NCBI GenBank assembly: GCA_020059785.1
Contig: JAGVBL010000036.1
Location: 1 to 18,175 of the forward strand
DNA: 18,175 nt
Source of the DNA: Ignavibacteriales bacterium
GTDB lineage: Bacteria; Bacteroidota; Ignavibacteria; Ignavibacteriales; Melioribacteraceae
Reading direction: 5' to 3'
Of the stretch, positions 6,459-14,538 are shown in pieces. The position numbers were made by a program, and so were the translations under genes. The stretch's first letter is position 1. Each line of letters begins with the position of its first letter. The notes beneath the pieces are model-generated. The model made no database searches, was not told where the DNA came from, and was given only the letters and a program-made list of their open reading frames with translations.

Positions 6459-8294
6459 TTAGTCTAAAAGAGGAGCAAGTAAATCTTCGAATACTTTAAT
6501 TTTTTCTGATGCTTCGGCACTTAACTTTTCCTTTTCATAATCTCTTTGCTCTGTAATGTCTTTAATATTTTTCCTGTATTGAACAAGGTTGTTATTGTAA
6601 TTTTCCAGAGTAACTTTTTCCTTGTGCTCGGAATAAATTCTAGCATCGTTTAAGGAATCTGCTTTTTGTTTTTTATAATAATTAATTTTTCTAAGGAGCT
6701 TTTGTTTCTGATCGGCTTTCTCGATTAATACCATTGCGCTTATTATTAAGGAAATTAGAGTGCCAACAAAAAAGCTTATTAGACCCCATTTAATACCTGT
6801 TGAAATTAATCCGGAGAAGAATCCACCCAACACGGATGATTCCTCGAAAGACGAAACTGAATGTCCCGCAAATGCACCAATTATCATCACAATAAATGCA
6901 ATTATAAAATTATTGCTCATATTTACTGAAAAAGATCTTTGCGGATTATACTTTTCCATAAACGGAATATTCTCAATCCTTTCTTCAATTAACTTTATTT
7001 GAGTATTAAAATTCTCTTCAATGTTTTCAATAGTTTTGGCAAGGTTCTCCCTCAACTTAATTTTAAAATTCTCTATTTCATTCAAAGTGTGTTTTTCTGC
7101 ATTCTGATTTTCAGTTAAAAGTTTTTCATAATTACTTAACTTCTCATTAATCTCATTATTTAAATTCTCTTTAAGCTGACTGATTAACCCATCAATTATT
7201 TCGTTAAATTTGTTTTCAAACTCTGTGTTCATTCCAACTACAAAAATATTTTTTGAATCGCTATATAATTGAGAAATTTTTTCAAGCATAACAATACTAT
7301 TAGAATTATCTACAGTTAAGAATTCCTTAATATTCTTCTTCTTCAGTTCCTCTATTTTCTTCCGAATATTTTCTAATGAACTTCTGTTTGTAAAACAATG
7401 CTGGTGCACAATTTTTTCGATTAGATCCGATACTTGATAGAAATCCATTTCTGAAAAAACATTTTGGAAGAATCCTGTCTTCATAAAAAAATTAAACATT
7501 CCAAGATTATTTATCTTCAAGGCCAATGAAAGCCGGTTGAAATCGTAAGCAATTATTTCGTTTAAATAATATTCAGCGTTGTTAGTATTTCCAGTCAAAA
7601 CTTCGGTAAGAGAAGCATATAGCTTTGCAGTTACCCCTAATTTTTTTAATTCTAATGCTTGCTTGAAAAAAGTACCGGCCGTTTCCGGAGCGTTATCCCT
7701 TAAATGAGCAAACCCGATATATAACGTAAGGATATATGAAAGCTCGGTTTTAATATTATCCGACAACCGTGATGATTGTGAAAGATCCCGAGCTGTTTCG
7801 AAACATAATAAGACTTTATTTACATTGAAATTGCCGGGCTTTGATAATAGAATTATTCCATTAATAATATACTTAAAGAAATTCTGCTTATAGACATCAC
7901 GTTCAATCAAATTAATAGCGTTATTGGCATAATACTCTTTTTCGTTTTTTAGTTTGGTTGTTGCCCACTTAGTAAAATTTTCTTTAATAGCTTTATAGAC
8001 TTCTACATTTTTAGCTCGTAGAAAATTTGCTTTCATATAATCTTCTATTTGCAGCAATAACCATGAATCATGGGTCCAAAATGCAGCAGGATTAGCTCTG
8101 GGTATAAATATCTCTTTGAATTCTTCGGGTATCTCAAAAGTGGAAAGTTTGGTACTATCCTTTAAGTACGCGAAATAATCAAATTCACTTCTTGAATAAA
8201 CATCAAAGAAATCCTTACCCAGCTTTATTAAACGGGAATAATCAACTTCATTTTCCAAGTCTACTGGTTTATATTGATCTATGATGCTTATCAT
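6459..8294 (-). CDS. Unrecognised membrane protein with helical N-terminus and coiled coils
   Basis: 611 aa, not recognised. Visible architecture: residues about 1-300 are soluble and alpha-helical, with repeat-like helix pairs around 185-260 that could be TPR-like. Residues about 305-445 are rich in Glu, Lys, Asn and Ile with heptad character, probably a long coiled coil. A hydrophobic segment at about 463-480 and a second hydrophobic stretch at about 488-524 make two, possibly three, membrane passes. Residues about 526-600 are charged and helical again. Two passes would put both coiled coils on the same, probably cytoplasmic, side. The start overlaps the PAS kinase stop as ATGA, with GGAG 5 nt before the ATG, so the two are translationally coupled. 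The context suggests a membrane-anchored partner of the kinase or the motility apparatus. This is inference from position only. Confidence 0.8.
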   Translation of the reverse strand: MISIIDQYKPVDLENEVDYSRLIKLGKDFFDVYSRSEFDYFAYLKDSTKLSTFEIPEEFKEIFIPRANPAAFWTHDSWLLLQIEDYMKANFLRAKNVEVYKAIKENFTKWATTKLKNEKEYYANNAINLIERDVYKQNFFKYIINGIILLSKPGNFNVNKVLLCFETARDLSQSSRLSDNIKTELSYILTLYIGFAHLRDNAPETAGTFFKQALELKKLGVTAKLYASLTEVLTGNTNNAEYYLNEIIAYDFNRLSLALKINNLGMFNFFMKTGFFQNVFSEMDFYQVSDLIEKIVHQHCFTNRSSLENIRKKIEELKKKNIKEFLTVDNSNSIVMLEKISQLYSDSKNIFVVGMNTEFENKFNEIIDGLISQLKENLNNEINEKLSNYEKLLTENQNAEKHTLNEIENFKIKLRENLAKTIENIEENFNTQIKLIEERIENIPFMEKYNPQRSFSVNMSNNFIIAFIVMIIGAFAGHSVSSFEESSVLGGFFSGLISTGIKWGLISFFVGTLISLIISAMVLIEKADQKQKLLRKINYYKKQKADSLNDARIYSEHKEKVTLENYNNNLVQYRKNIKDITEQRDYEKEKLSAEASEKIKVFEDLLAPLLD

Positions 8295-10174
8295 AGTTTC
8301 TCCATAACCGTAATACTTGTATTACCGTTTATTTTAGGAAAGGAAATTTTAACTTCTGTTCCTTTGTTTTTTTCGCTGTTAATATCAAATTTGCCCCCAA
8401 GCAGCCTGGTTAATTTGTAAGCAACCGTAAGACCTAAACCAACTCCTTCGTAAGGTCTTGTATATCCTTCCACTTCCTGTGCAAAAGGTGTTAACAATCG
8501 GTCTGTTTGAGACTTATCGAATCCTATTCCCGAATCAGTAATTGATATAACTACATTATCACCTTCCAATTTTGAAGAGAGAGTAACAAAACCTTTATGC
8601 GTGTACTTAATTGAATTATCAATCAGAACATCAATAATCCTTTCCAGTTTTACCCAATCAACTTCTATGAATGTTTCAGAGCAACAGTACTCAATCTTAA
8701 ATTCCAGATTTTTATTTTGAGCTTCCTGAAAACGTTTGTTATATATTTTATTTAATACCTGATTACAATTTAATTCCACTTTTTCAATTTCTATTTCACC
8801 TGCTTCTATTTGAGAGACTTCCACAAGATTTGTAAATAAATTAAGGGCTCTGCCCATTACCTCTTTCATTGAAGAGATTAATTCCCTAATTGCTTGATAA
8901 TCATTATTAGCAATACAATCATCAATTATTTCGGAGTAACCGATTATACCATTGTATGGAGTTCTAATCTCATGAGATATGTTAGCAAGAAAATCAGATT
9001 TCATTTTGTTCAGCTGCAACTCTTTCTGGTAATTTTTCTCTAACTGCACACGGTACCTGTTCTCTTCAGTAACATCTTTCATTGTAACAATGTAGATAAC
9101 GCTCCCCAGGTCATTCGAAACAGTAAACGTAATTTTACATTTGTAAATCCTTTCATCGTTATGTATGTAGCTAAATTCAACCACAGCTTTGTCGTTTAAT
9201 TTAATTTCAACAAGGGATTTACAAATAATATCATTTAACAACTTGGGCAGGAAATTTTGAATCGGCAATAAGTGTAATTCCTGTTTATCAAGTTGAAATA
9301 GTTTATAGAAATTATCATTTGCGTTTTCAAATAATAATTTTGCACCAGAAGGTTTAAGAATTAAAAGCAAATCTGAAATATTTTCAATAATTAGTTTATG
9401 ACGCCATTCCGAATTTTCAATAACTTTTGATTGATTAATGTGTTCTGTTAGATTGGAAGCACTAAGTATGAGAAACACATCCAAACCATCATCTAGATTG
9501 AAAGGATTAATAGCAAATTCCCAGTATTCAATATTGTTGTTTTTATTAATAGGTATCAGCTTTTTCCAGGGATGATTATTTTCAACCGCGGTTTTAAATT
9601 CTTCGAACTGATCGAATTGAAGAAATTCATAAAAGAGATCTAATACCGTTAAGTTGTATAGTGTATCAAATTCCTTAGAAAATATTTCTTCGAATGATCG
9701 GGTTACATATACAATTTTTTTCTCTACATTTGTTATAAGAATAGGTACTCTACCATGATCCAGTGCGTTATGAAGCGCATTTATCTTTCTTTCAACCGCT
9801 CTCCTGTTTTCTAAAGACTCTATTGATACAAACAATAATTCGCTTGATTCAATTAAGATCCTTTCCAGAATAACCTGGTGAAGTAAGTTCTCTGGTTTTC
9901 CGGGAAGAGTAAAGCTGATTTCTGAGGCGAGATTTAAATATTTTTTTTCAACAAATCCTTTTATTAAATAGAAAAGCTCCGAATTGGGATTAAGTCTGTG
10001 TAAACTATCATTTATATTAAGAAAAAAATACCTTGTAAAAGTATCATTACAAAAGACAATGTCCAGGTTAGGATTAATAATTACAATTGCCCTGTTCGTG
10101 GGCAGTTCCTTGTAATTACTGAAAACAATTGATGTGTTAGCAACATTATTGCTATAATCAGCCCAATTACGCAT
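8291..10174 (-). CDS. Soluble PAS-domain sensor histidine kinase
   Basis: 627 aa with no membrane segment or signal peptide, so probably cytoplasmic. Three PAS-like segments lie at about 20-120, 135-245 and 255-372. The last ends in the TMKDVTEENR signature that links PAS domains to kinase cores. The HisKA domain follows with FLANISHEIRTP (phosphoacceptor His401), then HATPase_c with the N box LIDNSIKYT (Asn520), G1 DSGIGF at 547-552 and G2 GVGLGL at 577-582. All core motifs are intact, so it should autophosphorylate. There is no receiver at its C-terminus, but three receiver-bearing genes lie just upstream in the same run, the likely phosphotransfer partners. It begins 8 nt after the 211-aa gene with only a weak Shine-Dalgarno sequence. 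The signal sensed cannot be told. Confidence 0.93.
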   Translation of the reverse strand: MRNWADYSNNVANTSIVFSNYKELPTNRAIVIINPNLDIVFCNDTFTRYFFLNINDSLHRLNPNSELFYLIKGFVEKKYLNLASEISFTLPGKPENLLHQVILERILIESSELLFVSIESLENRRAVERKINALHNALDHGRVPILITNVEKKIVYVTRSFEEIFSKEFDTLYNLTVLDLFYEFLQFDQFEEFKTAVENNHPWKKLIPINKNNNIEYWEFAINPFNLDDGLDVFLILSASNLTEHINQSKVIENSEWRHKLIIENISDLLLILKPSGAKLLFENANDNFYKLFQLDKQELHLLPIQNFLPKLLNDIICKSLVEIKLNDKAVVEFSYIHNDERIYKCKITFTVSNDLGSVIYIVTMKDVTEENRYRVQLEKNYQKELQLNKMKSDFLANISHEIRTPYNGIIGYSEIIDDCIANNDYQAIRELISSMKEVMGRALNLFTNLVEVSQIEAGEIEIEKVELNCNQVLNKIYNKRFQEAQNKNLEFKIEYCCSETFIEVDWVKLERIIDVLIDNSIKYTHKGFVTLSSKLEGDNVVISITDSGIGFDKSQTDRLLTPFAQEVEGYTRPYEGVGLGLTVAYKLTRLLGGKFDINSEKNKGTEVKISFPKINGNTSITVMEKL

Positions 10175-10182
10175 CTAGTTCT

Positions 10183-10818
10183 CTATTCAATGTGAATACT
10201 TTTTATGATTACACCCTCGTCATCCAAAGTATTTCGATTCATTGATTTAAATGAAATATATTTTTCCAGAAATTTTATAAAACAGTTATTTATTAAATTA
10301 AATTCGTTGGTTATTTCCTTTCTTAAATCGAACAACAGAGTTTCTATAATATTGGAATTGTCGATTGTGGTTGCTTTCTTAAACCTGGGGGATTCAAACT
10401 GATAGAAAAATCTTTTTAATACATTGAATTTTATGTCACTCGAAATATCATCTGTTAGAGATTTTACAGGCGCTGATAGAAACAACGTTACAATTATATC
10501 GGAAGCAAACCTGTCTACTTTTTTTACTACCTTATAATCAATTTTTGGATGTTGATTAAGTTCAAAGACAAAAATGGAAGCTTCAAAATCAATTTCATCC
10601 AATTCAAATTGAATCTGAATTTTTTCCGAATCCCTGTTCAGTTTTTTTATTTTCCAGCCAAGACTGGCAAGAAGTGATGTAGCCGGGGAAATATACAAAG
10701 TATCGCTTGCGGAATTCATAGACATTTGATATCCGCTAACCTTCTTGTAGTACTTTGGATTACCCGTAGCTTTTTTGTAATCCGAACCGGGATTAATATT
10801 TAGGACTTTTTTTAACAT
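10183..10818 (-). CDS. Unrecognised 211-aa soluble protein
   Basis: Not recognised. It has no signal peptide, membrane helix or metal-binding motif. The N-terminal 50 residues are Lys-, Tyr- and Ser-rich (SGYQMSMNSASD). The middle, about 65-115, alternates short strands with acidic and hydrophobic residues (IQIQFELDEIDFEASIFVFE), suggesting a beta-rich domain. The last 80 residues look helical. Position between the receiver-DHp gene and the PAS kinase suggests a signalling accessory protein. The start is well supported by GGAG 5 nt before the ATG, inside a possible hairpin. The clean reading frame and tight spacing make it a real gene. Confidence 0.8.
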   Translation of the reverse strand: MLKKVLNINPGSDYKKATGNPKYYKKVSGYQMSMNSASDTLYISPATSLLASLGWKIKKLNRDSEKIQIQFELDEIDFEASIFVFELNQHPKIDYKVVKKVDRFASDIIVTLFLSAPVKSLTDDISSDIKFNVLKRFFYQFESPRFKKATTIDNSNIIETLLFDLRKEITNEFNLINNCFIKFLEKYISFKSMNRNTLDDEGVIIKSIHIE

Positions 10819-10819
10819 T

Positions 10820-10856
10820 ACTTCTCCTCTCTCTATTATCGAAAGAAAAGAGAAGT
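10820..10856 (-). promoter_or_regulatory. Leader hairpin overlapping the Shine-Dalgarno of the 211-aa gene
   Basis: In the 46-nt gap after the receiver-DHp gene, ACTTCTC (10856-10850) can pair with GAGAAGT (10826-10820). The right arm overlaps the GGAG Shine-Dalgarno sequence at 10827-10824. The left arm begins 8 nt after the upstream stop codon, so ribosomes finishing the upstream gene could open it, a possible coupling switch. The stem is only 7 bp with a 23-nt loop, so this is tentative. Confidence 0.35.
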
Positions 10857-10864
10857 TTTTTACC

Positions 10865-11527
10865 CTATTCGGTTTTTAACATACGATTATTATCGATGTA
10901 GTCTACTAATTGAGGATTCTGTAGGTGAATTAATTCCTGAACAAATTTGCTAATTCTTTCGGTAGATTCTTTAATTATCCTTAAATCATCGTTTATTCTA
11001 GCAGCTTCAGCAGGACTAAGGTCATTTTCAATTCCTTTTATTGAAAGTGAAAGACTACTAAGGGGATTATTAATTTTATGCCCGATAGTGCATGCCATTT
11101 CAATAACGGCTTTATTATGCTCAATACTTCGCAACTCACTTTGAAGATTAAAAATTCTGACTCCGGATCTTATACGAGCTAACAGTTCCTGGTTTTCGAT
11201 CGGTTTAACAAGAAAGTCGTCGGCTCCAATATCTAAACCCATAACTCTATCTTTTAGAGAAGATCTTGCGGTCAAAATAATATAGAAAATAGATTTATAA
11301 CGTTCATCACTTTTAAGAATGTTACAAAGAGCAATACCGTCAAGAACAGGCATAGTCCAATCTGCTAATATAACTTTCGGCTCAAATTTTTTTAGAACTT
11401 CGAGAGCTTCTTCGCCATTAACAGCCATTTCAACCTGATAATTATTTCTGGTTAATAATTTTTCCAGAATAAAACGGGTATCTTTTTCATCCTCAACAAC
11501 AAGGACTTTATCTTTTAATTCATCCAT
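10865..11527 (-). CDS. Response regulator receiver fused to a histidine-kinase DHp domain without ATPase
   Basis: 220 aa. Residues about 5-122 are a complete receiver: acidic pocket E12/D13, phosphoacceptor D56 (ILADWTMP), T86 (IILTAR) and K108 (LVKP). After a short linker, residues about 138-205 form a helical pair with an H-box-like GHKINNPL, His150, as in the dimerisation and phosphotransfer domain of histidine kinases. No N, G1 or G2 ATP-binding box follows; the protein stops after a short tail and the downstream gene is unrelated. It therefore cannot autophosphorylate and may act as a phosphotransfer dimer or a phosphatase module. The H-box has Lys after the His where Glu is usual. It overlaps the preceding receiver gene by 13 nt. 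Confidence 0.88.
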   Translation of the reverse strand: MDELKDKVLVVEDEKDTRFILEKLLTRNNYQVEMAVNGEEALEVLKKFEPKVILADWTMPVLDGIALCNILKSDERYKSIFYIILTARSSLKDRVMGLDIGADDFLVKPIENQELLARIRSGVRIFNLQSELRSIEHNKAVIEMACTIGHKINNPLSSLSLSIKGIENDLSPAEAARINDDLRIIKESTERISKFVQELIHLQNPQLVDYIDNNRMLKTE

Positions 11528-11919
11528 AGCAGGTTATCTACCTTTTCTATTAGTTTGTCGAAATTAACAATCGGTTTTAGCATATAATCATCTGCAAAAC
11601 CATCCTTAAGTAAATCATCAGCAAAATAATTTGTTGAGTATGCCGTTATTACCAGGATTGGTATTCTAAATTTATAAAAATTTTGTTTAATATACCGTGC
11701 AAGTTCTACACCATCAATTGCCCTGGAATTAAGGAACGTGTTTTTCAGGTTAAGGTCAACAATTAATAGATTTATTGAGCCGCTTGTAACATAGTTAATA
11801 ATTTCTTCCCCATTTTCTGTAATAATACAATTATATCCAAGGCGTTTAAAAAGGACATTGTAAAACTCCTGTAGCATCGGGTCATCTTCAACAATCAATA
11901 TTTTTCTTTCATCACTCAT
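11515..11919 (-). CDS. Single-domain response regulator (CheY-like receiver)
   Basis: 134 aa, almost wholly a receiver domain: acidic pair D12/D13, phosphoacceptor D55 (LLIVDLNL), T92 (VITAYS) and K115 (MLKP). The loop after the phosphorylation site is longer than usual, with roughly 8-10 extra residues (KNTFLNSRAIDG), which may alter partner choice. No output domain is present, so it works by protein contact or as a phosphorelay intermediate. It starts inside the stop of the E. coli-type motB gene (ATGA), which ties its translation to the stator. A role at the motor like CheY is possible, but it is not a close CheY: the loop insertion and the absence of cheA or cheB nearby argue for caution. 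Confidence 0.9.
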   Translation of the reverse strand: MSDERKILIVEDDPMLQEFYNVLFKRLGYNCIITENGEEIINYVTSGSINLLIVDLNLKNTFLNSRAIDGVELARYIKQNFYKFRIPILVITAYSTNYFADDLLKDGFADDYMLKPIVNFDKLIEKVDNLLWMN

Positions 11920-12716
11920 TTAGAGGTATATTTAACTGTAATACTGATTCTTCTATTTAAAAAACTGAAAGGATCATTCACATCTCTTAAACGGGTATCG
12001 GCAAATCCCCTTACCTCATCAATTTGTTTTTCCGAAACTCCGCCGGAAACTAATGCGCGTTTAGCAGAATTAGCCCGGTCTGTGCTCAATTCAAAATTCG
12101 AATAACCGCTTCCATCGTTTTGATACTGTCTTGCGTCTGTATGACCTTCAACAATAATTTTATTTGGAAGTTTAGAAAGTTCTTTGCCTACAGTTTGGAT
12201 CAATTTTCTTGCATCAGATTTCAATTCCGAAGTACCAACTTCAAAGAAGACGTCCTTTTCAGAATCAATAAGTTCAATTCGAAGACCCTCTTTTATAATT
12301 TCTACTCTTACCTGGTCAGAGATATTCATTAATTCAGTATCTTTTCCAATATCCTCTTTAAGTTTTTCTCCCATTTTTTCCAGTTCAAATTTTTCAGCTT
12401 CCTGTCTTTTAATTTCTTCTTCGATATTAAGATCGATTAATTGAGAGTTTTTTCCATTCAAAATACTTTGACCTTGAGAAGAAAATCCGACCGGATCTTT
12501 AAAGTATCCGGCAACAGCTTCTTTTACTTCATCATTTTGACCGAGTACCCACAAAACAATAAATAGAGCCATCATAGCTGTAACAAAATCTGCATAAGCA
12601 ACTTTCCATGCGCCTCCGTGGTGACCGCCATGTACTTTTTTAATTTTTTTTACTATCGGTGCCTGATCTAGCTGAACGTTACCAAGGGAATTGTTATTTG
12701 ACTGCTGATCAGCCAT
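11916..12716 (-). CDS. motB: Flagellar stator protein MotB (E. coli type)
   Basis: 266 aa. The stator subunit anchors to peptidoglycan and carries the ion-binding Asp. A cytoplasmic tail of about 35 residues rich in Asn, Lys and Gly/His (KVHGGHHGG) precedes AWKVAYADFVTAMMALF, which matches E. coli MotB around its Asp32; the equivalent here is Asp43. One membrane helix spans about 41-60. Residues 155-262 are the OmpA/MotB peptidoglycan-binding domain with VEGHTDA, a STDRA helix and the NRRISI strand near the end. The ATG directly follows the motA stop (TAAATG). By resemblance to E. coli it is probably proton-driven; that is an inference. Confidence 0.95.
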   Translation of the reverse strand: MADQQSNNNSLGNVQLDQAPIVKKIKKVHGGHHGGAWKVAYADFVTAMMALFIVLWVLGQNDEVKEAVAGYFKDPVGFSSQGQSILNGKNSQLIDLNIEEEIKRQEAEKFELEKMGEKLKEDIGKDTELMNISDQVRVEIIKEGLRIELIDSEKDVFFEVGTSELKSDARKLIQTVGKELSKLPNKIIVEGHTDARQYQNDGSGYSNFELSTDRANSAKRALVSGGVSEKQIDEVRGFADTRLRDVNDPFSFLNRRISITVKYTSK

Positions 12717-13571
12717 TTATTTCTTCCCTCTAAGTGATGTTTCAAGTTCCTGAAATGTGGGTCGTTCATCGGAGAAAATAACACGACGTGCCATTTCTGC
12801 TGCAACAAGCGGCGGATTACCTTTTGCAAAACCAATGATAAACGCTTTTATAATTTGAAGGTCCTGAACTTTTTCTTCAACTATATGATGTAAATTGCTG
12901 GCCATCGGATTAACAAATCCATAACTTAAAAGAACACCTAAAAACGTTCCTACTAAAGCGGCAGCAACGTGATGCCCGACTGCTTCGGCACCTTGATTAA
13001 TTGAACCCATTGTAACAATAATACCAAGAACCGCAGCAACAATTCCCAGTCCGGGCAATGCGTCGCCAACTTTTCCAATAGTTTCAGAAACAGGTCTGTT
13101 TTCGGCAACAAATGTTTCTATTTCGGTATCCATTAAATTTTCCATATCATGCGGTGGAACAGAGCCGGCGAGCATTACTTTCATAGTATCACAGAAAAAA
13201 TTCTTTTTAAGTTCATCATGAATTAACATTTTACTCTTGTTTAGAATATCGCTTTCCTCGGGCTTTTCAATATGCTTTTCTATTGTTAAAAGACCTTCGC
13301 GCTGAGCAGTAAGAAAAAGTGTATTTATTGCTTTAAGCATTTCTATGTAATCTTCTTTTGTATTCTTGTGGCTTTTGAATACCTGTGTAATTTGAGAAAC
13401 TATTTTTTTAATTAAAGAAGCCGGCGATGAAATAAGCAGACTGCCAATAGCGGCGCCACCAATTGTAATGAACTCGGAAATCTGGATTAATAGAACCAGA
13501 TTACCACCAGCCATAGTAAATCCCACTACAACCGCAACTACAACAACTACAACCCCAATAATTGCAAACAT
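12717..13571 (-). CDS. motA: Flagellar stator protein MotA (E. coli type)
   Basis: 284 aa, close in length and layout to E. coli MotA (295 aa). Two N-terminal membrane helices (an unusually Val-rich first one, and about 33-49) are followed by the cytoplasmic loop with REGLLTIEKHIEKPEESDI, where Arg91 and Glu98 stand in for the rotor-contacting Arg90 and Glu98 of E. coli. Helices 3 and 4 at about 168-190 and 202-222 contain Pro173 and Pro222 in the same register as E. coli. A conserved SDERPTFQELE tail follows. It forms the pentameric channel around the MotB dimer in the inner membrane. The gene starts 7 nt after the receiver-Hpt gene, with AGG 6 nt before the ATG. Confidence 0.96.
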   Translation of the reverse strand: MFAIIGVVVVVVAVVVGFTMAGGNLVLLIQISEFITIGGAAIGSLLISSPASLIKKIVSQITQVFKSHKNTKEDYIEMLKAINTLFLTAQREGLLTIEKHIEKPEESDILNKSKMLIHDELKKNFFCDTMKVMLAGSVPPHDMENLMDTEIETFVAENRPVSETIGKVGDALPGLGIVAAVLGIIVTMGSINQGAEAVGHHVAAALVGTFLGVLLSYGFVNPMASNLHHIVEEKVQDLQIIKAFIIGFAKGNPPLVAAEMARRVIFSDERPTFQELETSLRGKK

Positions 13572-13578
13572 CTTTTAC

Positions 13579-14298
13579 CTATTTGGAATTAAGAATTTCC
13601 AGGACTTCAAATTCATTATTTAGTAGTTCACATTGATTTTCGACTTCTTTCCAATCAATATCAATCCTTGTCAGTTTTTCTTCAATCTCTTTACATAGAT
13701 CTGAGATTTTACCAAATCCTATCATTCCACTTGAACCTTTTAATTCGTGAACGATAGTAAGCAGCAGATCGACATTGTGGAAAATCAATGCTTCTTTTAT
13801 AGTTCCTCTTTTTTGAGGTAAAGAATTGAAAAAATATTTTTTCAATTGATTGGTAATTTCTTCCTTTTCAACATCAGTAAGGAACCGCGCCCTCTTTGCA
13901 TTGTGAAGAAAATCTTTACCTAATACTTCGTTTATCGATTTAATTAATACATCCTTACTCAATGGTTTGGATAAAACTCTTCCAGCACCCGATTGCATTG
14001 CGGCAATAACATTGTTTTTATCTGTATGCCCGCTAATAACAATAACCGGAATATTTTTCAATCCGTCCAGAATCCTAATTACTTTCAGCATTCTCAATCC
14101 GTCCAGATTCGGCATCATCAAATCCAGAAAGATCAATTTGGGTTTATGCTCAATCGCTTTTTGAATTCCTTCAAGCCCGTCATTACAAGTAATTACTTCC
14201 AGTTCATATTCACTTAAGAAATTCCGTAAAGAAGTTCTGATAATATCGGAATCGTCTATTACTAAAATTGTAATCTTTTCATTAAAGTAATCGGACAT
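13579..14298 (-). CDS. Response regulator with receiver and C-terminal Hpt domain
   Basis: 239 aa. Residues about 9-127 are a receiver: D15/D16, phosphoacceptor D59 (IFLDLMMP), S89 (VISGH) and K111 (LSKP). Residues about 140-236 form a four-helix-bundle Hpt domain with VHELKGSSGMIGF, phosphoacceptor His184. Receiver plus Hpt on one chain can carry two successive steps of a phosphorelay (Asp to His), so this is a good relay hub between the PAS kinase and another receiver, such as the single-domain one downstream. It sits between csrA and the E. coli-type motA; its start overlaps the csrA stop as TAATG. No DNA-binding domain is present, so it acts through protein contact. Confidence 0.93.
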   Translation of the reverse strand: MSDYFNEKITILVIDDSDIIRTSLRNFLSEYELEVITCNDGLEGIQKAIEHKPKLIFLDLMMPNLDGLRMLKVIRILDGLKNIPVIVISGHTDKNNVIAAMQSGAGRVLSKPLSKDVLIKSINEVLGKDFLHNAKRARFLTDVEKEEITNQLKKYFFNSLPQKRGTIKEALIFHNVDLLLTIVHELKGSSGMIGFGKISDLCKEIEEKLTRIDIDWKEVENQCELLNNEFEVLEILNSK

Positions 14299-14534
14299 TA
14301 CTGAACCTTCTTAATTTTATATTTAGACAAATCAATATTAGAATCAGAAATTGATTGCGAAGCTTTTATGGTATTTTGTTTTACTTTATCATAGACTTCA
14401 CCCCGAAAAATCTGAACGCTTGACGGAGCATCAATTCCAATTTTTATTTGATTATCGGAAATCGACAGGATTTTTATAGTAATATCGGTACCGATTCTTA
14501 CTTCTTCTTCAATTTTTCTAGTTAATATTAGCAT
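14298..14534 (-). CDS. csrA: Carbon storage regulator CsrA
   Basis: 78 aa from the ATG at 14534. A small dimeric RNA-binding protein that represses translation by covering GGA motifs near ribosome-binding sites; in flagellated bacteria with FliW it represses flagellin mRNA. Visible features: MLILTRKIEEEV with Leu4 and Arg6, the central strands ending IGIDAP, and VQIFRGEV carrying Arg44, the other key RNA-contacting residue. A longer reading of the same frame starts at 14621, but its first 29 residues lie within fliW and look nothing like CsrA, so the internal ATG is used. It starts 4 nt after the fliW stop. The C-terminal tail is slightly longer than in E. coli CsrA (61 aa), as in B. subtilis-type proteins. 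Confidence 0.95.
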   Translation of the reverse strand: MLILTRKIEEEVRIGTDITIKILSISDNQIKIGIDAPSSVQIFRGEVYDKVKQNTIKASQSISDSNIDLSKYKIKKVQ

Positions 14535-14538
14535 ATTT

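Noticed and set aside
6760..7002. Plus-strand frame of 80 codons
   Set aside because: It is antisense to the membrane-hairpin region of the 611-aa protein, where hydrophobic codons on one strand open the other.
10820..10862. Plus-strand terminator-like element (stem followed by a T-run)
   Set aside because: No plus-strand gene exists to terminate, the loop is 23 nt, and the T-run is better explained as A-rich leader on the minus strand.
12120..12444. Plus-strand frames of 70 and 86 codons
   Set aside because: Both are antisense to the E. coli-type motB gene and have no recognisable content.
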